A DNA stretch of 64,000 nucleotides from assembly GCA_023436305.1 (NCBI GenBank), contig JAEZJQ010000129.1, positions 1 through 64,000 on the forward strand. Direction: 5' to 3'. Each line of letters starts with the position of its first letter. Positions within the stretch are counted from its first letter, which is position 1. The position numbers and the translations under genes are program-made. Origin of the DNA: Bacillota bacterium. Its GTDB lineage: Bacteria > Bacillota > UBA4882 > UBA8346. The notes below the pieces were generated by a model that was not told where the DNA came from, made no database searches, and saw only the letters and a list, made by a program, of their open reading frames with translations. This document shows, piece by piece, positions 8,117 to 17,598 of the stretch.

Positions 8117-9397
8117 TTAAGGCTCGATTCCCCACGCAAGCGTCCCGGATACATACCCGGTCACCTTGGTCCAGTTAACGTAGCCGGTTGCCGAGGAATT
8201 GAAGCTGTAATCATCGGTCTGGGTGTAATTCGTCCAGTCGCTTTTGGCAACCCTGGTTTGGATTACCACGTTGGCGCCGGCCGCCAAGTTTCCCGCGCCG
8301 CTGGTGAATCCGACTTCCAGATAAGTATCGGCCCCGGTCTTGGCGGTGCCCATTTTGCCAAAAGTACCGGTAACATTACTGCTGCCTACCGGTGAGTAGT
8401 CGCAGTAGAAGTTCTGCCCTTGAGTACCGTCTTCCGTATACCAGTACCTTATCGTAACGTTTGATAAGGTGATGGCGCCGGTACCCGTATTGATTAATTG
8501 GAAGTTCGCATAAATCTGATTGCTGGCCGTGGCTGTATTTTGGTTATAGAATTGTACCTTAATGCTACCCCCCGGAACCGGGGTCGGTGTTGCAGTTGCC
8601 ATCGGAGTCGGCGTCACCGTTGGTGCCGATGTTGGAACCTGGGTTGGTGTTGCTGAAACCTTCGGTGTTGCGGTATGTACCGGAGTCGGGGTCGGAGTAA
8701 ACTTCGGTGTTATTGTTGTTGTCGGGGTTGAACCGGTAATACCGTTGTATACTGTGTTAGCGATCACCTGGTAACCGGCGTCATTCGGATGAACATAATC
8801 CGGAAAATTTTGAGACATTCCCTGTGTGGCTGTATTGACATCGATAATTTTACATCCGGTTTCATTGGCGGCTTGAATCGTTAAGGGAACTACTTCGCCG
8901 GTTACCACCGGATTTGTAATTCCATAATTCCCGATATCGCCGTTGTATACGGTAGGACTGGTGCTTACATATACTGTGGGATTTGAGGATAAATTTTTAT
9001 AATGATAAATCATTTCCTTATAATTGGCCACAAATTCCGACTTATACTGCCAATTATACGATTTGGAATCATTGCTGCCCAGCATAATAATTACAATATC
9101 CGGCAGCCAGTTTGAACTGTCGGTGAAACTCTGGGTACTCCAGTACGGATTATCCCCTTTTTTTAACATGGTGGTACTGATCACCCCGTAGTTGTTCACG
9201 GTATAACCGGAACCGAGCAGAAGCGACAGGGCATACGGATACGGCGTGGTCACACCATTCCCGAATCCGGAAGTAATGCTGTCGCCGATACAAGCAACCT
9301 TGATAGTAGCGGCAGAAACCGGCGTCATGGAAACCAGTGTAATTAAAACAAACACCAACATGAACATTATTTTCACCGCTGGCTTTGTTCGTTTCAT
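8117..9397 (-). CDS. Secreted SGNH/GDSL esterase with C-terminal CBM3
   Basis: 426 residues from the chosen start. Signal peptide 1-29, then an SGNH hydrolase: IGDSITSGFG near 35, LGSND in the middle and DYVHPNDAG near 200 give the Ser, Asn, Asp and His. A Thr/Pro linker follows, and a CBM3 occupies about 274-426. Module order is reversed relative to the other three esterases (catalytic domain first), and it lacks the CE2-type beta-sandwich, so it is a separate lineage, probably another acetyl- or acyl-esterase on cellulose-bound polysaccharide. A longer reading frame exists, but ATG at 9397 (just after another ATG at 9400) is preceded by AGGGGG at seven bases, which decides the start. Confidence 0.85.
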   Translation of the reverse strand: MKRTKPAVKIMFMLVFVLITLVSMTPVSAATIKVACIGDSITSGFGNGVTTPYPYALSLLLGSGYTVNNYGVISTTMLKKGDNPYWSTQSFTDSSNWLPDIVIIMLGSNDSKSYNWQYKSEFVANYKEMIYHYKNLSSNPTVYVSTSPTVYNGDIGNYGITNPVVTGEVVPLTIQAANETGCKIIDVNTATQGMSQNFPDYVHPNDAGYQVIANTVYNGITGSTPTTTITPKFTPTPTPVHTATPKVSATPTQVPTSAPTVTPTPMATATPTPVPGGSIKVQFYNQNTATASNQIYANFQLINTGTGAITLSNVTIRYWYTEDGTQGQNFYCDYSPVGSSNVTGTFGKMGTAKTGADTYLEVGFTSGAGNLAAGANVVIQTRVAKSDWTNYTQTDDYSFNSSATGYVNWTKVTGYVSGTLAWGIEP

Positions 9398-9440
9398 CAT
9401 ATCTCCCCCTTTGAATGCGAATATTGTAAAAAAGAGACTG

Positions 9441-9471
9441 GTAAAACCGGCAAATAGCTTGCCGGTTTTAC
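9441..9471 (-). terminator. 13-bp perfect hairpin between a GT2 gene and the SGNH esterase
   Basis: GTAAAACCGGCAA (9441-9453) pairs with TTGCCGGTTTTAC (9459-9471) around a five-base loop. It lies 165 bases past the GT2 stop and 44 bases before the esterase start on the same strand. It could end the glycosylation transcript or act in the esterase leader. No U-run follows. Confidence 0.5.
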
Positions 9472-9636
9472 TTACCTTATCAATCAATGGCGCGTACAAA
9501 TCATGGTCAACGTTTTGCTTTGTAAATCAAGTCAACCCATCGGCCCTCGGTTTATCCTGCAAGGTTTAAAAATCCACCATCTTCCAATGAATAGAAAGAA
9601 TTTTATCAAACCAATGTTTGGGTGGATCCAGACGGC

Positions 9637-10602
9637 TTATTTTCCGCGCTTGACCGCGATATCCTCCGGTTTTATATTCTTAAGCTCCCGGATCATATAT
9701 AACGGTCTCCCCTTGGCTTCATCGTAAATCCGCCCGATATACTCGCCGATGATCCCCAGCATCAGCAAAACAACCCCGTCAAAGAACAAATTCACCGCCA
9801 AAACCGGCGCCCACCCAGGGATAACTCCCAGCCCGAATATCTTCTGAACCAAAGCCACCAGCAAATAGAAACTACTTACGGAGAGCAGCATCACACCGAT
9901 ACCGGAGGCCAGTTTCAACGGTTTCAATGAAAAAGAGGCAATTCCGTCGGTGGCGAACTTGATCATTTTCTTCAGCGGATACTTGGTTTCTCCGGCGAAA
10001 CGCTTATCCCGGTTAAACTCCACCCCGGTCTGTTTGAACCCCAGCCAACTGATGAGACCACGAATATACCGGTTGTGTTCATTCACCTGCTTCAAGGCGT
10101 CGCACACTTTGCGGTCAATGAGCCGGAAGTCGCCGGTATCCACCGGAATATCCACGTCGGTCATCTTCCGCAAAAACCGGTAAAAGACCTTGGCGGTAAA
10201 TTTCTTAAAGAAGGTCTCCCCTTCCCGGGAAGCCCGTTTTCCATAAACCACATCGTATCCTTCGCGCCACTTGGCGGCCATTTGGGCAATGACTTCCGGC
10301 GGATCCTGCAGATCGCCGTCGATGACCACGATAGCCTGGCCCACGGTATAATCCATACCGGCGGTAATCGCAATTTGATGGCCAAAATTTCTTGAAAAAT
10401 CAACTAATTTGATGTTCGGATCCGTTTCGCAGATCTCGCGGATGATGCTCCCGGTTTTATCCCGGCTGCCGTCATTAACGAAGACGATCTCGTAGGGTTC
10501 CTTGAAAGAATCCATCACGCTTTTCAGCCTTTTATAGGATTCGGCGATGACCAACTCCTCGTTAAACATGGGAACCACGATGGAATAAACGACATTTGAC
10601 AT
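9637..10602 (-). CDS. GT2 polyprenyl-phosphate glycosyltransferase (GtrB/DPM1-like, membrane-anchored)
   Basis: 321 residues. The N-terminal GT-A domain has VPMFNEE, VNDGSRDKT and the DxD-like VVIDGDLQDPPE, followed by GDFRLIDRK. Two hydrophobic segments lie near 230-250 and 265-290, the usual layout of GtrB-type enzymes that load glucose or a related sugar from a nucleotide sugar onto undecaprenyl phosphate. Such lipid-linked sugars feed GT-C enzymes working outside the membrane, which fits the large GT-C protein immediately upstream and the GtrA-like protein in the same cluster. ATG start after a strong AAGGAGGG. Sugar identity cannot be told. Confidence 0.87.
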   Translation of the reverse strand: MSNVVYSIVVPMFNEELVIAESYKRLKSVMDSFKEPYEIVFVNDGSRDKTGSIIREICETDPNIKLVDFSRNFGHQIAITAGMDYTVGQAIVVIDGDLQDPPEVIAQMAAKWREGYDVVYGKRASREGETFFKKFTAKVFYRFLRKMTDVDIPVDTGDFRLIDRKVCDALKQVNEHNRYIRGLISWLGFKQTGVEFNRDKRFAGETKYPLKKMIKFATDGIASFSLKPLKLASGIGVMLLSVSSFYLLVALVQKIFGLGVIPGWAPVLAVNLFFDGVVLLMLGIIGEYIGRIYDEAKGRPLYMIRELKNIKPEDIAVKRGK

Positions 10603-10675
10603 GGAAAACCCTCCTTTATATCACAAAAGCCCTGTTTGAAAAGTCTTTTTTGATCAATTGTTTGATTTAAGTATT

Positions 10676-13600
10676 TTAAAACGACCAATCCTTCGGGAAC
10701 CAGTACAGGAATTTGCTGATATAGGTATGCGGCGCCTCAAGGCCCGAGATGGCCGGGTAAAACATCATCAGCAATATTAGGCACAAAGCTCCGGCCACAT
10801 AGACAAATTGCCGCCCCTGCTTTTCGAGCTTCCAAAACGGCTCAAACAACATGGCCACGAACAGGTATAATAACGGCAAGCATGGATAGTAATGATAAAC
10901 GAACGCAATCCGGGTCACCAAAACCCACGGGAGATATACCGAGAAGAAACAAACGAACACCGCGTGATATATGGTAAAGCGCCGGTTAACCAATAATTGA
11001 TAAACCAAAATCATCAAACCCACAATCCCCAAAAACCAGATCAGCGGGTTGCCCATGCTCACGATGGTGGATTTCATGCCGGGAGCGGGATGGTCACCGC
11101 CATAAATCCATAACGGCTTAAAATTAAACGGCCAGCTCCACCAGTGGGACGTAAACGGATGCGTGGCGTTAAGTTTCGCATGGTAATCAAACATATCCCG
11201 CTGGCTTCTCAAAACTTCCTGAATGCCGACGCCGGAGAATAAATCCACGTTCTTGGTACCCAGGAACGGAATATAGGTTAACGCGTAAATCACCGGAACG
11301 ATAATCATGAACAACAACAACGCCACCAGCAATGTGGTTCCGAAGTTTTTCAGCCAGAAGGACTTGGCCAGTTTGCCCATTTCGCTCCGGGTCTGAATCT
11401 CAAAAGTGGAAGGTTTGGCCGGACGTTTGACTTTTCCACCTTTGGAAACCACCCGTTTGGGTAGTTTCACGGCCAATTTGGCCCGTTCCCGCCTGTATGC
11501 CTGGAATTTGCGAATTTCCACCAGAGTAAAGCAGACTACCACTCCCCCGATTCCGTATATGGCGGTCCACTTGGTAGCGGCGGCGAAACCCGCGGATACA
11601 AAGATCAATATGATGGTCCCCAGTGAATTCCTTACTCCCGGTTTGAGTTCCTGGTCTTTCACATATTTAACCGTGAATAAGAACATTAAGGCGATGAATA
11701 ATACCGAAGTAGTATCAATGGTCGAATACCGGCTCTGCACGAAGGGCATAAAGTCCATCATTCCCAAAGCCATGGTGGCATAAGCTCCGAAGCGGCTGGA
11801 CAATACTTGCCGCCCCAGGAAAAACAGGGTAATCATCAATAAAATACCGGTAATTACATGCATGAAACGCATCCCGAAGGGATTCATCCCGAAGAGCAAA
11901 ATACCGAGGCTTAACAGATCCTTTCCGAAGGGGGGATGGGTGGTTTCATACACTTGATAGCCCTTGATAAATTCATATGCGGTACGGCCATGATAAATCT
12001 CATCAAAATAGGTACTGTTCATAAAGGTGGGCTTTGTGGACATCCGCTCCGGCTCATCGAAGAGCGGGAATTGTGAAGCCGGTTCTTCGTTCCGGTTGGC
12101 TTCCCGTACCGTAGCCACCGGTACCAGTTTGTTTTCGCCGTCAAAAAAGCTGATTTCATTCACATGGCCGGCCACAGGATCCGGGATCACCCTCAGTTTA
12201 CTGACTCCGTCCATGACCACCGACATGGTCCGCAAAATATAATAGTTATCACAAGACAATTCACCGGCCGGATTCCAATTAACGCCATCGAAACTTTCCA
12301 GTTTCATTTTACCGGAGCCTTCCGCATCATGCCAGACCACAGTCCGGATACTCGATGGCCGGGTTAAATTGATTTCCACCGTTTGCTCCGGACTAATCAA
12401 TTCAATCCCGGTTTGGGGCGTGTTCCGGGACCCTAAATTGGTGAAAATAAAGATGGAATACAAAAGCACAATGAGCCCCAAAATCAGATAGTCCCGTTTC
12501 ACCAGCTTGAATGGCTTTTCAGTGAGTTTAGCCTGCAACATGGTCTTCAATTTTTGAGCGTAGGCGCCGAAAAATTCTTTGGCGCTCCGGTTCTTGCCAC
12601 CGGATTGAATCTTAAAAATCAACAGCATGGCTACATAAACCGCTGCGTTAATGATCGCCAGAATATATAAAACCCGGTTGAACACTTGATCGTCGATCAT
12701 ATTTTTAAACTTGATAATGACCGTGTGTAAATTCAACAGGAAGGAGATGCTGAGAATCATGGTTCCGTAAAAGATCTTCCGATCTTTGTAGTAACCCACC
12801 GCCAGCAGCATGAAAGCCAGGATAGGGAATGAATAACGTTCGTGCATCCGCGGAAAGAACATGAAAAAGCCGAAGGCTATCATCGCGAACGCCGCCGCAA
12901 GACTGCCGTCGGTCCGCTTCCGCCAGTAATAATAACAGCACCAGATAACACTGCCCAGGAACAATAAAATGCCCAATAGATTGTAACTGATCCCCCAAAT
13001 AACCGGCGTGCTGTCATTTGCATAATTGCCGCTGATTAAGGCCATAAAGTTAGCCGCATTCATGGTGGCATAAGGATAAGTAGCCGCTTGTTTGGTATAA
13101 AAATCATAGACCCAGCCGAACATCCCGAAAGGATTATTCATATTAAACGGCAGGATGATTAAAACAAAGGCCAAAAACGCCAGACCCAGAGTGGACAAAC
13201 AGCGCTTCCAATCGTAATTCAGGAATAAATAGAACAACAATAGCGGCACAAAGGCAATGGTCTGGGTTTTGGTTAAGAAGGAAGCAACCACCACTATCGC
13301 GGCCACATCCGGATTTCGTTTTACAATCAAGAAATAAAAGGCCAACATCATCAAGAAGGCGTAATAAGTGTCCACCTGCCCCCAGTAAGAAGAGTTATAA
13401 ATCACCGGCGGGAGGAACATATAGATAATGGCTAAAATCATACCAAATATAGGCCTTTTGCGGCGCAATATGGCGAAAATCAGCCAGGCGGTACCGATAT
13501 CGAATAACAATGAAGGAAGTTTGATTAAAAACGTAAATAAATAATCATTGTTCACGGCTCCCAGCAATTTGCCGAGAGAACCGATAAACCATAAAATGTA

Positions 13601-14605
13601 CAGGGCAAAGGGCGGATAATCGCAGAACTTGCCGGGAGCGTAAAAACGGGCCGGACCGTTTTGAACAACGTCCAGCGCCCAGGCTTTGAAGTCGCCCATA
13701 TCCACCGCAAACGGTATAGCCGGTATCAGTGGTAGCCTGACCAAAAAAGTCAGCGCGGCAAAACCTGCGAAAAGTAAAGGAAGTTTTTCCTTGATGATTT
13801 CCAATTGTGTTTTTTCCAGGAATTCGCCTTGCAATTGTTTCGTTTTTAGCATGAATCCGGCCAAAATCAACAAATAGAACAAGGCAATTAACGCCGGATA
13901 GGCCATGCCTTTCAATGACAGACCGGACTGGGCGGCGCCGCTCTCGGTATTGTTATTGGCATTTTGAGGCGGCTGTTGATTGGCGGGTTTCGGCGCCTCA
14001 AGCTGTTCGAAATATACCGGTTCTTTATTCACATCTTCCAATTTAAAATCGTCGAAATAGGCTTTTCCGGTGGCGTTACTGCCGTAATATCCCAACCGGA
14101 CGGCCAAGGTGATTTCATTCATGGAAGCATGAGTCCGGAAAATCAATTCAATCGGACGCCAATCATTGGTGCCGTTGACACTGACAGATTGAGTCCAACA
14201 ATTCTCCAACATGATGGACAAGTTGGCTCCGGTGATGTTTTGGGTCACATTTTCGGTGGCCACCCATCCTGAGAAACGGTAAATGTTATTCGGCTTCACC
14301 TTGATGGTTTGCACCATACGGATATCGTTTCCGGTCTCCGACTGCAGCAACAGCGCACGTTGGCCGCCATGTACCTTTTTATCGGTTACCGCGCCGAAGG
14401 AACCTTCTTGCCAGTACCCAAACTTCCAATTTTTCGGCTGAAAGGTGTTGTTGACATCTTCAAACCCGCCGTTCTTTAAAAGATTGACGGTGGTGGTTTC
14501 GGCCTCTTGACCAAAAGTAACCGAGGCCAGCAATAACACCAATAAAACCAAGCAACTAACTTTGACTAAAAACCGGTAATCTCTCCTATAAAACCGCTTG
14601 TGCAT
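10676..14605 (-). CDS. Giant membrane glycosyltransferase: carbohydrate-binding-like domain plus two GT-C halves (second PMT/GT39-like)
   Basis: 1309 residues. A signal or anchor segment (1-32) is followed by a beta-sandwich resembling a carbohydrate-binding module (about 40-200, NLLKNGGFEDVNN to YFDDFKLEDV) and an Asn/Gln-rich spacer. A first polytopic GT-C-like half (about 230-670) has DMGDFKAW near 300 and DYPPF near 325. A second polytopic half (about 690-1309) has the PMT hallmark DEIYHGRTAYEF near 866 and THPPFGKD near 886. PMT enzymes move a sugar from a polyprenyl-phosphate carrier to Ser/Thr of exported proteins or to envelope glycans. A short soluble domain lies between the two halves. 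ATG start with GGGAGG upstream. Sugar and acceptor are unknown. Confidence 0.82.
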   Translation of the reverse strand: MHKRFYRRDYRFLVKVSCLVLLVLLLASVTFGQEAETTTVNLLKNGGFEDVNNTFQPKNWKFGYWQEGSFGAVTDKKVHGGQRALLLQSETGNDIRMVQTIKVKPNNIYRFSGWVATENVTQNITGANLSIMLENCWTQSVSVNGTNDWRPIELIFRTHASMNEITLAVRLGYYGSNATGKAYFDDFKLEDVNKEPVYFEQLEAPKPANQQPPQNANNNTESGAAQSGLSLKGMAYPALIALFYLLILAGFMLKTKQLQGEFLEKTQLEIIKEKLPLLFAGFAALTFLVRLPLIPAIPFAVDMGDFKAWALDVVQNGPARFYAPGKFCDYPPFALYILWFIGSLGKLLGAVNNDYLFTFLIKLPSLLFDIGTAWLIFAILRRKRPIFGMILAIIYMFLPPVIYNSSYWGQVDTYYAFLMMLAFYFLIVKRNPDVAAIVVVASFLTKTQTIAFVPLLLFYLFLNYDWKRCLSTLGLAFLAFVLIILPFNMNNPFGMFGWVYDFYTKQAATYPYATMNAANFMALISGNYANDSTPVIWGISYNLLGILLFLGSVIWCCYYYWRKRTDGSLAAAFAMIAFGFFMFFPRMHERYSFPILAFMLLAVGYYKDRKIFYGTMILSISFLLNLHTVIIKFKNMIDDQVFNRVLYILAIINAAVYVAMLLIFKIQSGGKNRSAKEFFGAYAQKLKTMLQAKLTEKPFKLVKRDYLILGLIVLLYSIFIFTNLGSRNTPQTGIELISPEQTVEINLTRPSSIRTVVWHDAEGSGKMKLESFDGVNWNPAGELSCDNYYILRTMSVVMDGVSKLRVIPDPVAGHVNEISFFDGENKLVPVATVREANRNEEPASQFPLFDEPERMSTKPTFMNSTYFDEIYHGRTAYEFIKGYQVYETTHPPFGKDLLSLGILLFGMNPFGMRFMHVITGILLMITLFFLGRQVLSSRFGAYATMALGMMDFMPFVQSRYSTIDTTSVLFIALMFLFTVKYVKDQELKPGVRNSLGTIILIFVSAGFAAATKWTAIYGIGGVVVCFTLVEIRKFQAYRRERAKLAVKLPKRVVSKGGKVKRPAKPSTFEIQTRSEMGKLAKSFWLKNFGTTLLVALLLFMIIVPVIYALTYIPFLGTKNVDLFSGVGIQEVLRSQRDMFDYHAKLNATHPFTSHWWSWPFNFKPLWIYGGDHPAPGMKSTIVSMGNPLIWFLGIVGLMILVYQLLVNRRFTIYHAVFVCFFSVYLPWVLVTRIAFVYHYYPCLPLLYLFVAMLFEPFWKLEKQGRQFVYVAGALCLILLMMFYPAISGLEAPHTYISKFLYWFPKDWSF

Positions 14606-14714
14606 TATTCAAAACCTCCCTGGAGAATGATATGAAATATTGGCGATGATTTACGCACGCACGCGTGCGCGATCCCGAATGTTTCCTTTAAACGGATAGC
14701 CGTTCCCTGTTAGG

Positions 14715-15470
14715 CTAATGATAAAAGCCACGGAAGTTATTCAACTTGATTCTCGCCACTTGCATTAATATCTGAATCGATTCCTTTATGTAACTCTTCT
14801 TTTTGGTGCTGGACCGATCCCGATCTTCCCAGGCCACAACCACTTCCTTAATCCGTTTATGGTTCATCCGGGCCAAATATAGTAACTCAATATCAAAGCA
14901 GGTAACCGTCCAACCTTTGGCCACGGTTTGGGTTCGGATAAATTCCAGTTTGGGGAAGAGTTCTTTGGCAAGTGGAGCTCTGAGTGCCTTAAACCCGCAT
15001 TGGGTATCATTAATGTGTCGTAAAATAACCAATTTACGGCCATGTTTGAAGACGAAAGAACCCAGGCGCCTGTAAAACTGAAAGTTTTTACGATTCACCC
15101 TGGAGCCGATGATTACATCGAACTCATTAAAAAACGGCAGCAGTTTTTCAACCTCGGACAAGGGCGTGGACTGATCCATATCGGTAAACAATATAAATTC
15201 TCCCGCCGCCCTGTTGATCCCGTGAAAAATCGCCACCGGTTTGCCGCCATGAAGATTTTCTAGCAAAACTACATTATTCCGACCCCGGATAAAATCTTTC
15301 ACCAATTCGATACTGCCATCGGTGGAACCGTCATCGGAAATAATCAATTCCCAACTGAAAGGGACCGTCTGTAAATACTCGTAAACTTCATTCAATACGC
15401 CCTGTTGCAAATTCGCTTTTTCATTGTAACAAGGAACAATTACCGATAAATAACATTTTGTGTTGTTCAT
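14715..15470 (-). CDS. GT2 glycosyltransferase, dolichyl-phosphate glucosyltransferase (ALG5)-like
   Basis: 251 residues from ATG at 15470. Motifs VIVPCYNEK, SDDGSTDGS and FTDMDQSTP mark a GT-A fold family 2 transferase. The C-terminal VAWEDRDRSSTKKKSY, with few membrane segments, resembles the ALG5/DPM1 group that makes polyprenyl-phosphate sugars. Upstream in-frame codons continue to 15680 but overlap the next gene by more than 150 bases, and the ATG at 15470 has AGGTGT before it, so the shorter start is preferred. With two such enzymes in the cluster, two different lipid-linked sugars may be supplied to the GT-C proteins (inference). Confidence 0.83.
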   Translation of the reverse strand: MNNTKCYLSVIVPCYNEKANLQQGVLNEVYEYLQTVPFSWELIISDDGSTDGSIELVKDFIRGRNNVVLLENLHGGKPVAIFHGINRAAGEFILFTDMDQSTPLSEVEKLLPFFNEFDVIIGSRVNRKNFQFYRRLGSFVFKHGRKLVILRHINDTQCGFKALRAPLAKELFPKLEFIRTQTVAKGWTVTCFDIELLYLARMNHKRIKEVVVAWEDRDRSSTKKKSYIKESIQILMQVARIKLNNFRGFYH

Positions 15471-15525
15471 GGATACACCTTTTTTTCTGTAAAGATGTGA
15501 TAATGTTCGTGTTTGCGCGCCTACT

Positions 15526-16752
15526 TCATTGCCAGTCCAAAAACAGCCAAACCGTCCCGTAAATATTAAGGATAACTCCGAAGGCCAGCAACGCGACTTC
15601 ATATGGATAAAATCTGGTTTGTTTTTGATAGATATAGAAAAAGATATAGGGCAGAAAATCAACGAAATACCGGATGCCAAACTGCCACCCGCCCAATGTG
15701 CGATGGCATAAGAACAAAACGATATGCATTACAATTAATACCGGTATTACCAGATCATAAAATGTAATTTTCCGGTTGATAATGCTTTTGAACCAACGCA
15801 CCAAAAACGGGATAAAAATCGGATTCGCCAGCAGAAACAAAAAGCCGTCATGCCGGGGCACGGTCAACCGGGTGGTCCCCGGGATCAAACTGGGCAACCG
15901 GAAGATATTCGATAAATTGTTACGAATATAATTAAAACTAAATTGCCCGTACTCCGCCCGCATAAACTCCGGAAGATATGAATGGCCGAATTCCAGGGGG
16001 TTCCCGAACCGAATCCAATTATACCATCCGTAAACGCAGAAAATGATCAGCGGCGGGACGGCATAGGGTAAAAATTTTAGAAGATCCTTCACGGTTTTAA
16101 TTTCATTACACCGTTTTAAATTCTCGCTCAAAATATACAAATATATTGGAAAATAAAGGGCCTGAAACGGCCGGCATCCGATGGACAGCGCCCAGCAAAC
16201 CAGCCCCAGGTGCCAATCGGATTTCTTTTCGGAAGTAATCAAGTATAAGGACAACAGGGTCAGTAAAAAGGATAATACTTGAGCTTGAAACCAGACGCCT
16301 CCGGAAACCGACAATGCTAACAGGTTCCCGCCTATCACCAGAAAAATAGCCCAAAACAAAGCGTGAGTATCCGGCATTTTACGGCGTTTACAAAACAGAT
16401 AAGCGACGACAAAGGAAAGCAAAGTATAAATGGTGGTCAGCAAGTTGTCCGGCGTATTTCCACCAAAGAACGGGATTAAAAAGAATTGGACCACCGAAGG
16501 CACTGGCGGAAAGCTTACATAAATCTTATCATGATACTTGGCCAACTCAAGCCAGGGATAATCCTGGCCCAGATCAGCCCGCCCCTGCCACCAGGCCTTG
16601 GCCTGAAGCGTATATGACTCGTAAGCGTTGTGCGATAAAATATTCTGTTTTAGGGTCATGTACATAAAATAATAGCCGATCATTAAAACCAGGAGAGCCA
16701 TAATTAAAGTCCGGTGTCTCTGGTAAAAGGTGGTGATTTTCGAGGCCGTCAT
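15526..16752 (-). CDS. Polytopic membrane protein, putative GT-C-type glycosyltransferase
   Basis: 408 residues with about ten hydrophobic segments. The first outer loop contains QGRADLGQDYPWLELAKY followed by SFPPVPSV. An acidic residue and a PP motif soon after the first membrane helix recall GT-C enzymes, but no named family is certain. Its start overlaps the stop of the GtrA-like gene by four bases (ATGA), so the two are translationally coupled. It lies between GT2 and GtrA genes, supporting a part in lipid-linked sugar transfer. It could instead be a polymerase or flippase. Confidence 0.6.
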   Translation of the reverse strand: MTASKITTFYQRHRTLIMALLVLMIGYYFMYMTLKQNILSHNAYESYTLQAKAWWQGRADLGQDYPWLELAKYHDKIYVSFPPVPSVVQFFLIPFFGGNTPDNLLTTIYTLLSFVVAYLFCKRRKMPDTHALFWAIFLVIGGNLLALSVSGGVWFQAQVLSFLLTLLSLYLITSEKKSDWHLGLVCWALSIGCRPFQALYFPIYLYILSENLKRCNEIKTVKDLLKFLPYAVPPLIIFCVYGWYNWIRFGNPLEFGHSYLPEFMRAEYGQFSFNYIRNNLSNIFRLPSLIPGTTRLTVPRHDGFLFLLANPIFIPFLVRWFKSIINRKITFYDLVIPVLIVMHIVLFLCHRTLGGWQFGIRYFVDFLPYIFFYIYQKQTRFYPYEVALLAFGVILNIYGTVWLFLDWQ

Positions 16753-17255
16753 CGCGGGTTAACCTCCGGTTCGGTTTTTAATTGGGTTTTTTTGGATTCC
16801 CTGAAGATAAAATATTTCCGGGCGGAAAAATTCCAGATGTACACGATAAAAGTGGCGATAACTTTCTTCAACATATTGATATAATCTTGGTTACCGATGT
16901 TAAAAATATTCTCCAGCAGATGATATGTATCATCAATCCAGAATAACAAATAATTTAAACCCAACCCCACCAAACCAATGATTGTAAATGTGGCGAAACT
17001 CTTGGTCAAGCTGTCGGGCGTATAACTAAATACCCAGATTTGGGTGAAGTAATAGTTAACGACGAGTCCAAAAACGAAGGATATCGACGTCGCCAAAAAT
17101 GGATTCACATGCAACAAAACCGCCAGCAAAAAATATATCGCCCAATCCACCAGAGTTGCCAGACCTCCGACAAAAATGCTCCGGAAAAATTGGACGAACA
17201 CATTATCATTTTTTTGAATTAGCAATTGTTGCAACTTATGTTTGAGCCATACCAT
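16749..17255 (-). CDS. GtrA-family membrane protein (putative lipid-linked sugar flippase)
   Basis: 168 residues with four hydrophobic segments and the GtrA signature: FFRSIFVGGLATLVDWAIYF at the N-terminal side, FVFGLVVNYYFTQIWVF in the middle and FSARKYFIFRE near the end. GtrA-like proteins accompany GtrB-type GT2 enzymes and are thought to help polyprenyl-phosphate sugars across the membrane. ATG start with AGAGGT upstream. It is the first gene of the glycosylation operon, and a candidate promoter lies just upstream. The C-terminus ends in a short charged tail. Confidence 0.88.
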   Translation of the reverse strand: MVWLKHKLQQLLIQKNDNVFVQFFRSIFVGGLATLVDWAIYFLLAVLLHVNPFLATSISFVFGLVVNYYFTQIWVFSYTPDSLTKSFATFTIIGLVGLGLNYLLFWIDDTYHLLENIFNIGNQDYINMLKKVIATFIVYIWNFSARKYFIFRESKKTQLKTEPEVNPR

Positions 17256-17281
17256 AATGTTAACCTCTTATCTCGTAAAAG

Positions 17282-17309
17282 TTTATAATTTGTAAACAAA
17301 TTATCACAA
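17282..17309 (-). promoter_or_regulatory. Candidate sigma-A promoter of the glycosylation operon
   Basis: On the minus strand TTGTGA (17304-17309) and TATAAA (17282-17287) are separated by 16 bases, about 30 bases upstream of the gtrA-like start. It overlaps AT-rich inverted repeats (AACAAATTTG and TTTGTTTACAAA) that could bind a regulator. Confidence 0.4.
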
Positions 17310-17553
17310 ATTTGTTAACGTAACATTAATTATCCCATATTTACGGTTTTCTGTAAAGACGCTGTGAATTGAAATCGGATAAATAATAATTGTCCGTATT
17401 GATTTTACGGTTTTTCGGCATCCTATAATAAAATCGGCAGAAACCAAAAAATACATAATAAATACCCAGAAGAAAAGAAAATAATTCCTACCGGCAAATA
17501 TCGTTCTTAAATTTTTTTGGCGCTGAAAAAGGAGATTCGATTGAGAGCCGATT

Positions 17554-17587
17554 AAAAAGCTGCCCGTGAAAATCCGGGCAGCTTTTT
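17554..17587 (-). terminator. Intrinsic terminator of the DUF378 gene
   Basis: AAAAAGCTGCCCG (17554-17566) pairs perfectly with CGGGCAGCTTTTT (17575-17587). With U-runs on either strand it can act in both directions. It lies 11 bases past the DUF378 stop. Confidence 0.88.
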
Positions 17588-17598
17588 ATATTAATTTT

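Larger units (their letters stand above)
17256..17598. other. Intergenic region upstream of the glycosylation operon
   Basis: No gene is seen. It is AT-rich and holds the candidate promoter at 17282-17309 and the terminator of the DUF378 gene at 17554-17587. The remaining 240 bases show nothing I can interpret. Confidence 0.5.

Noticed and set aside
14650..14675. Palindromic GCACGCGTGC in a short GC-alternating tract between two glycosyltransferase genes
   Set aside because: Alternating purine-pyrimidine DNA gives such palindromes readily; there is no neighbouring signal to support a function.
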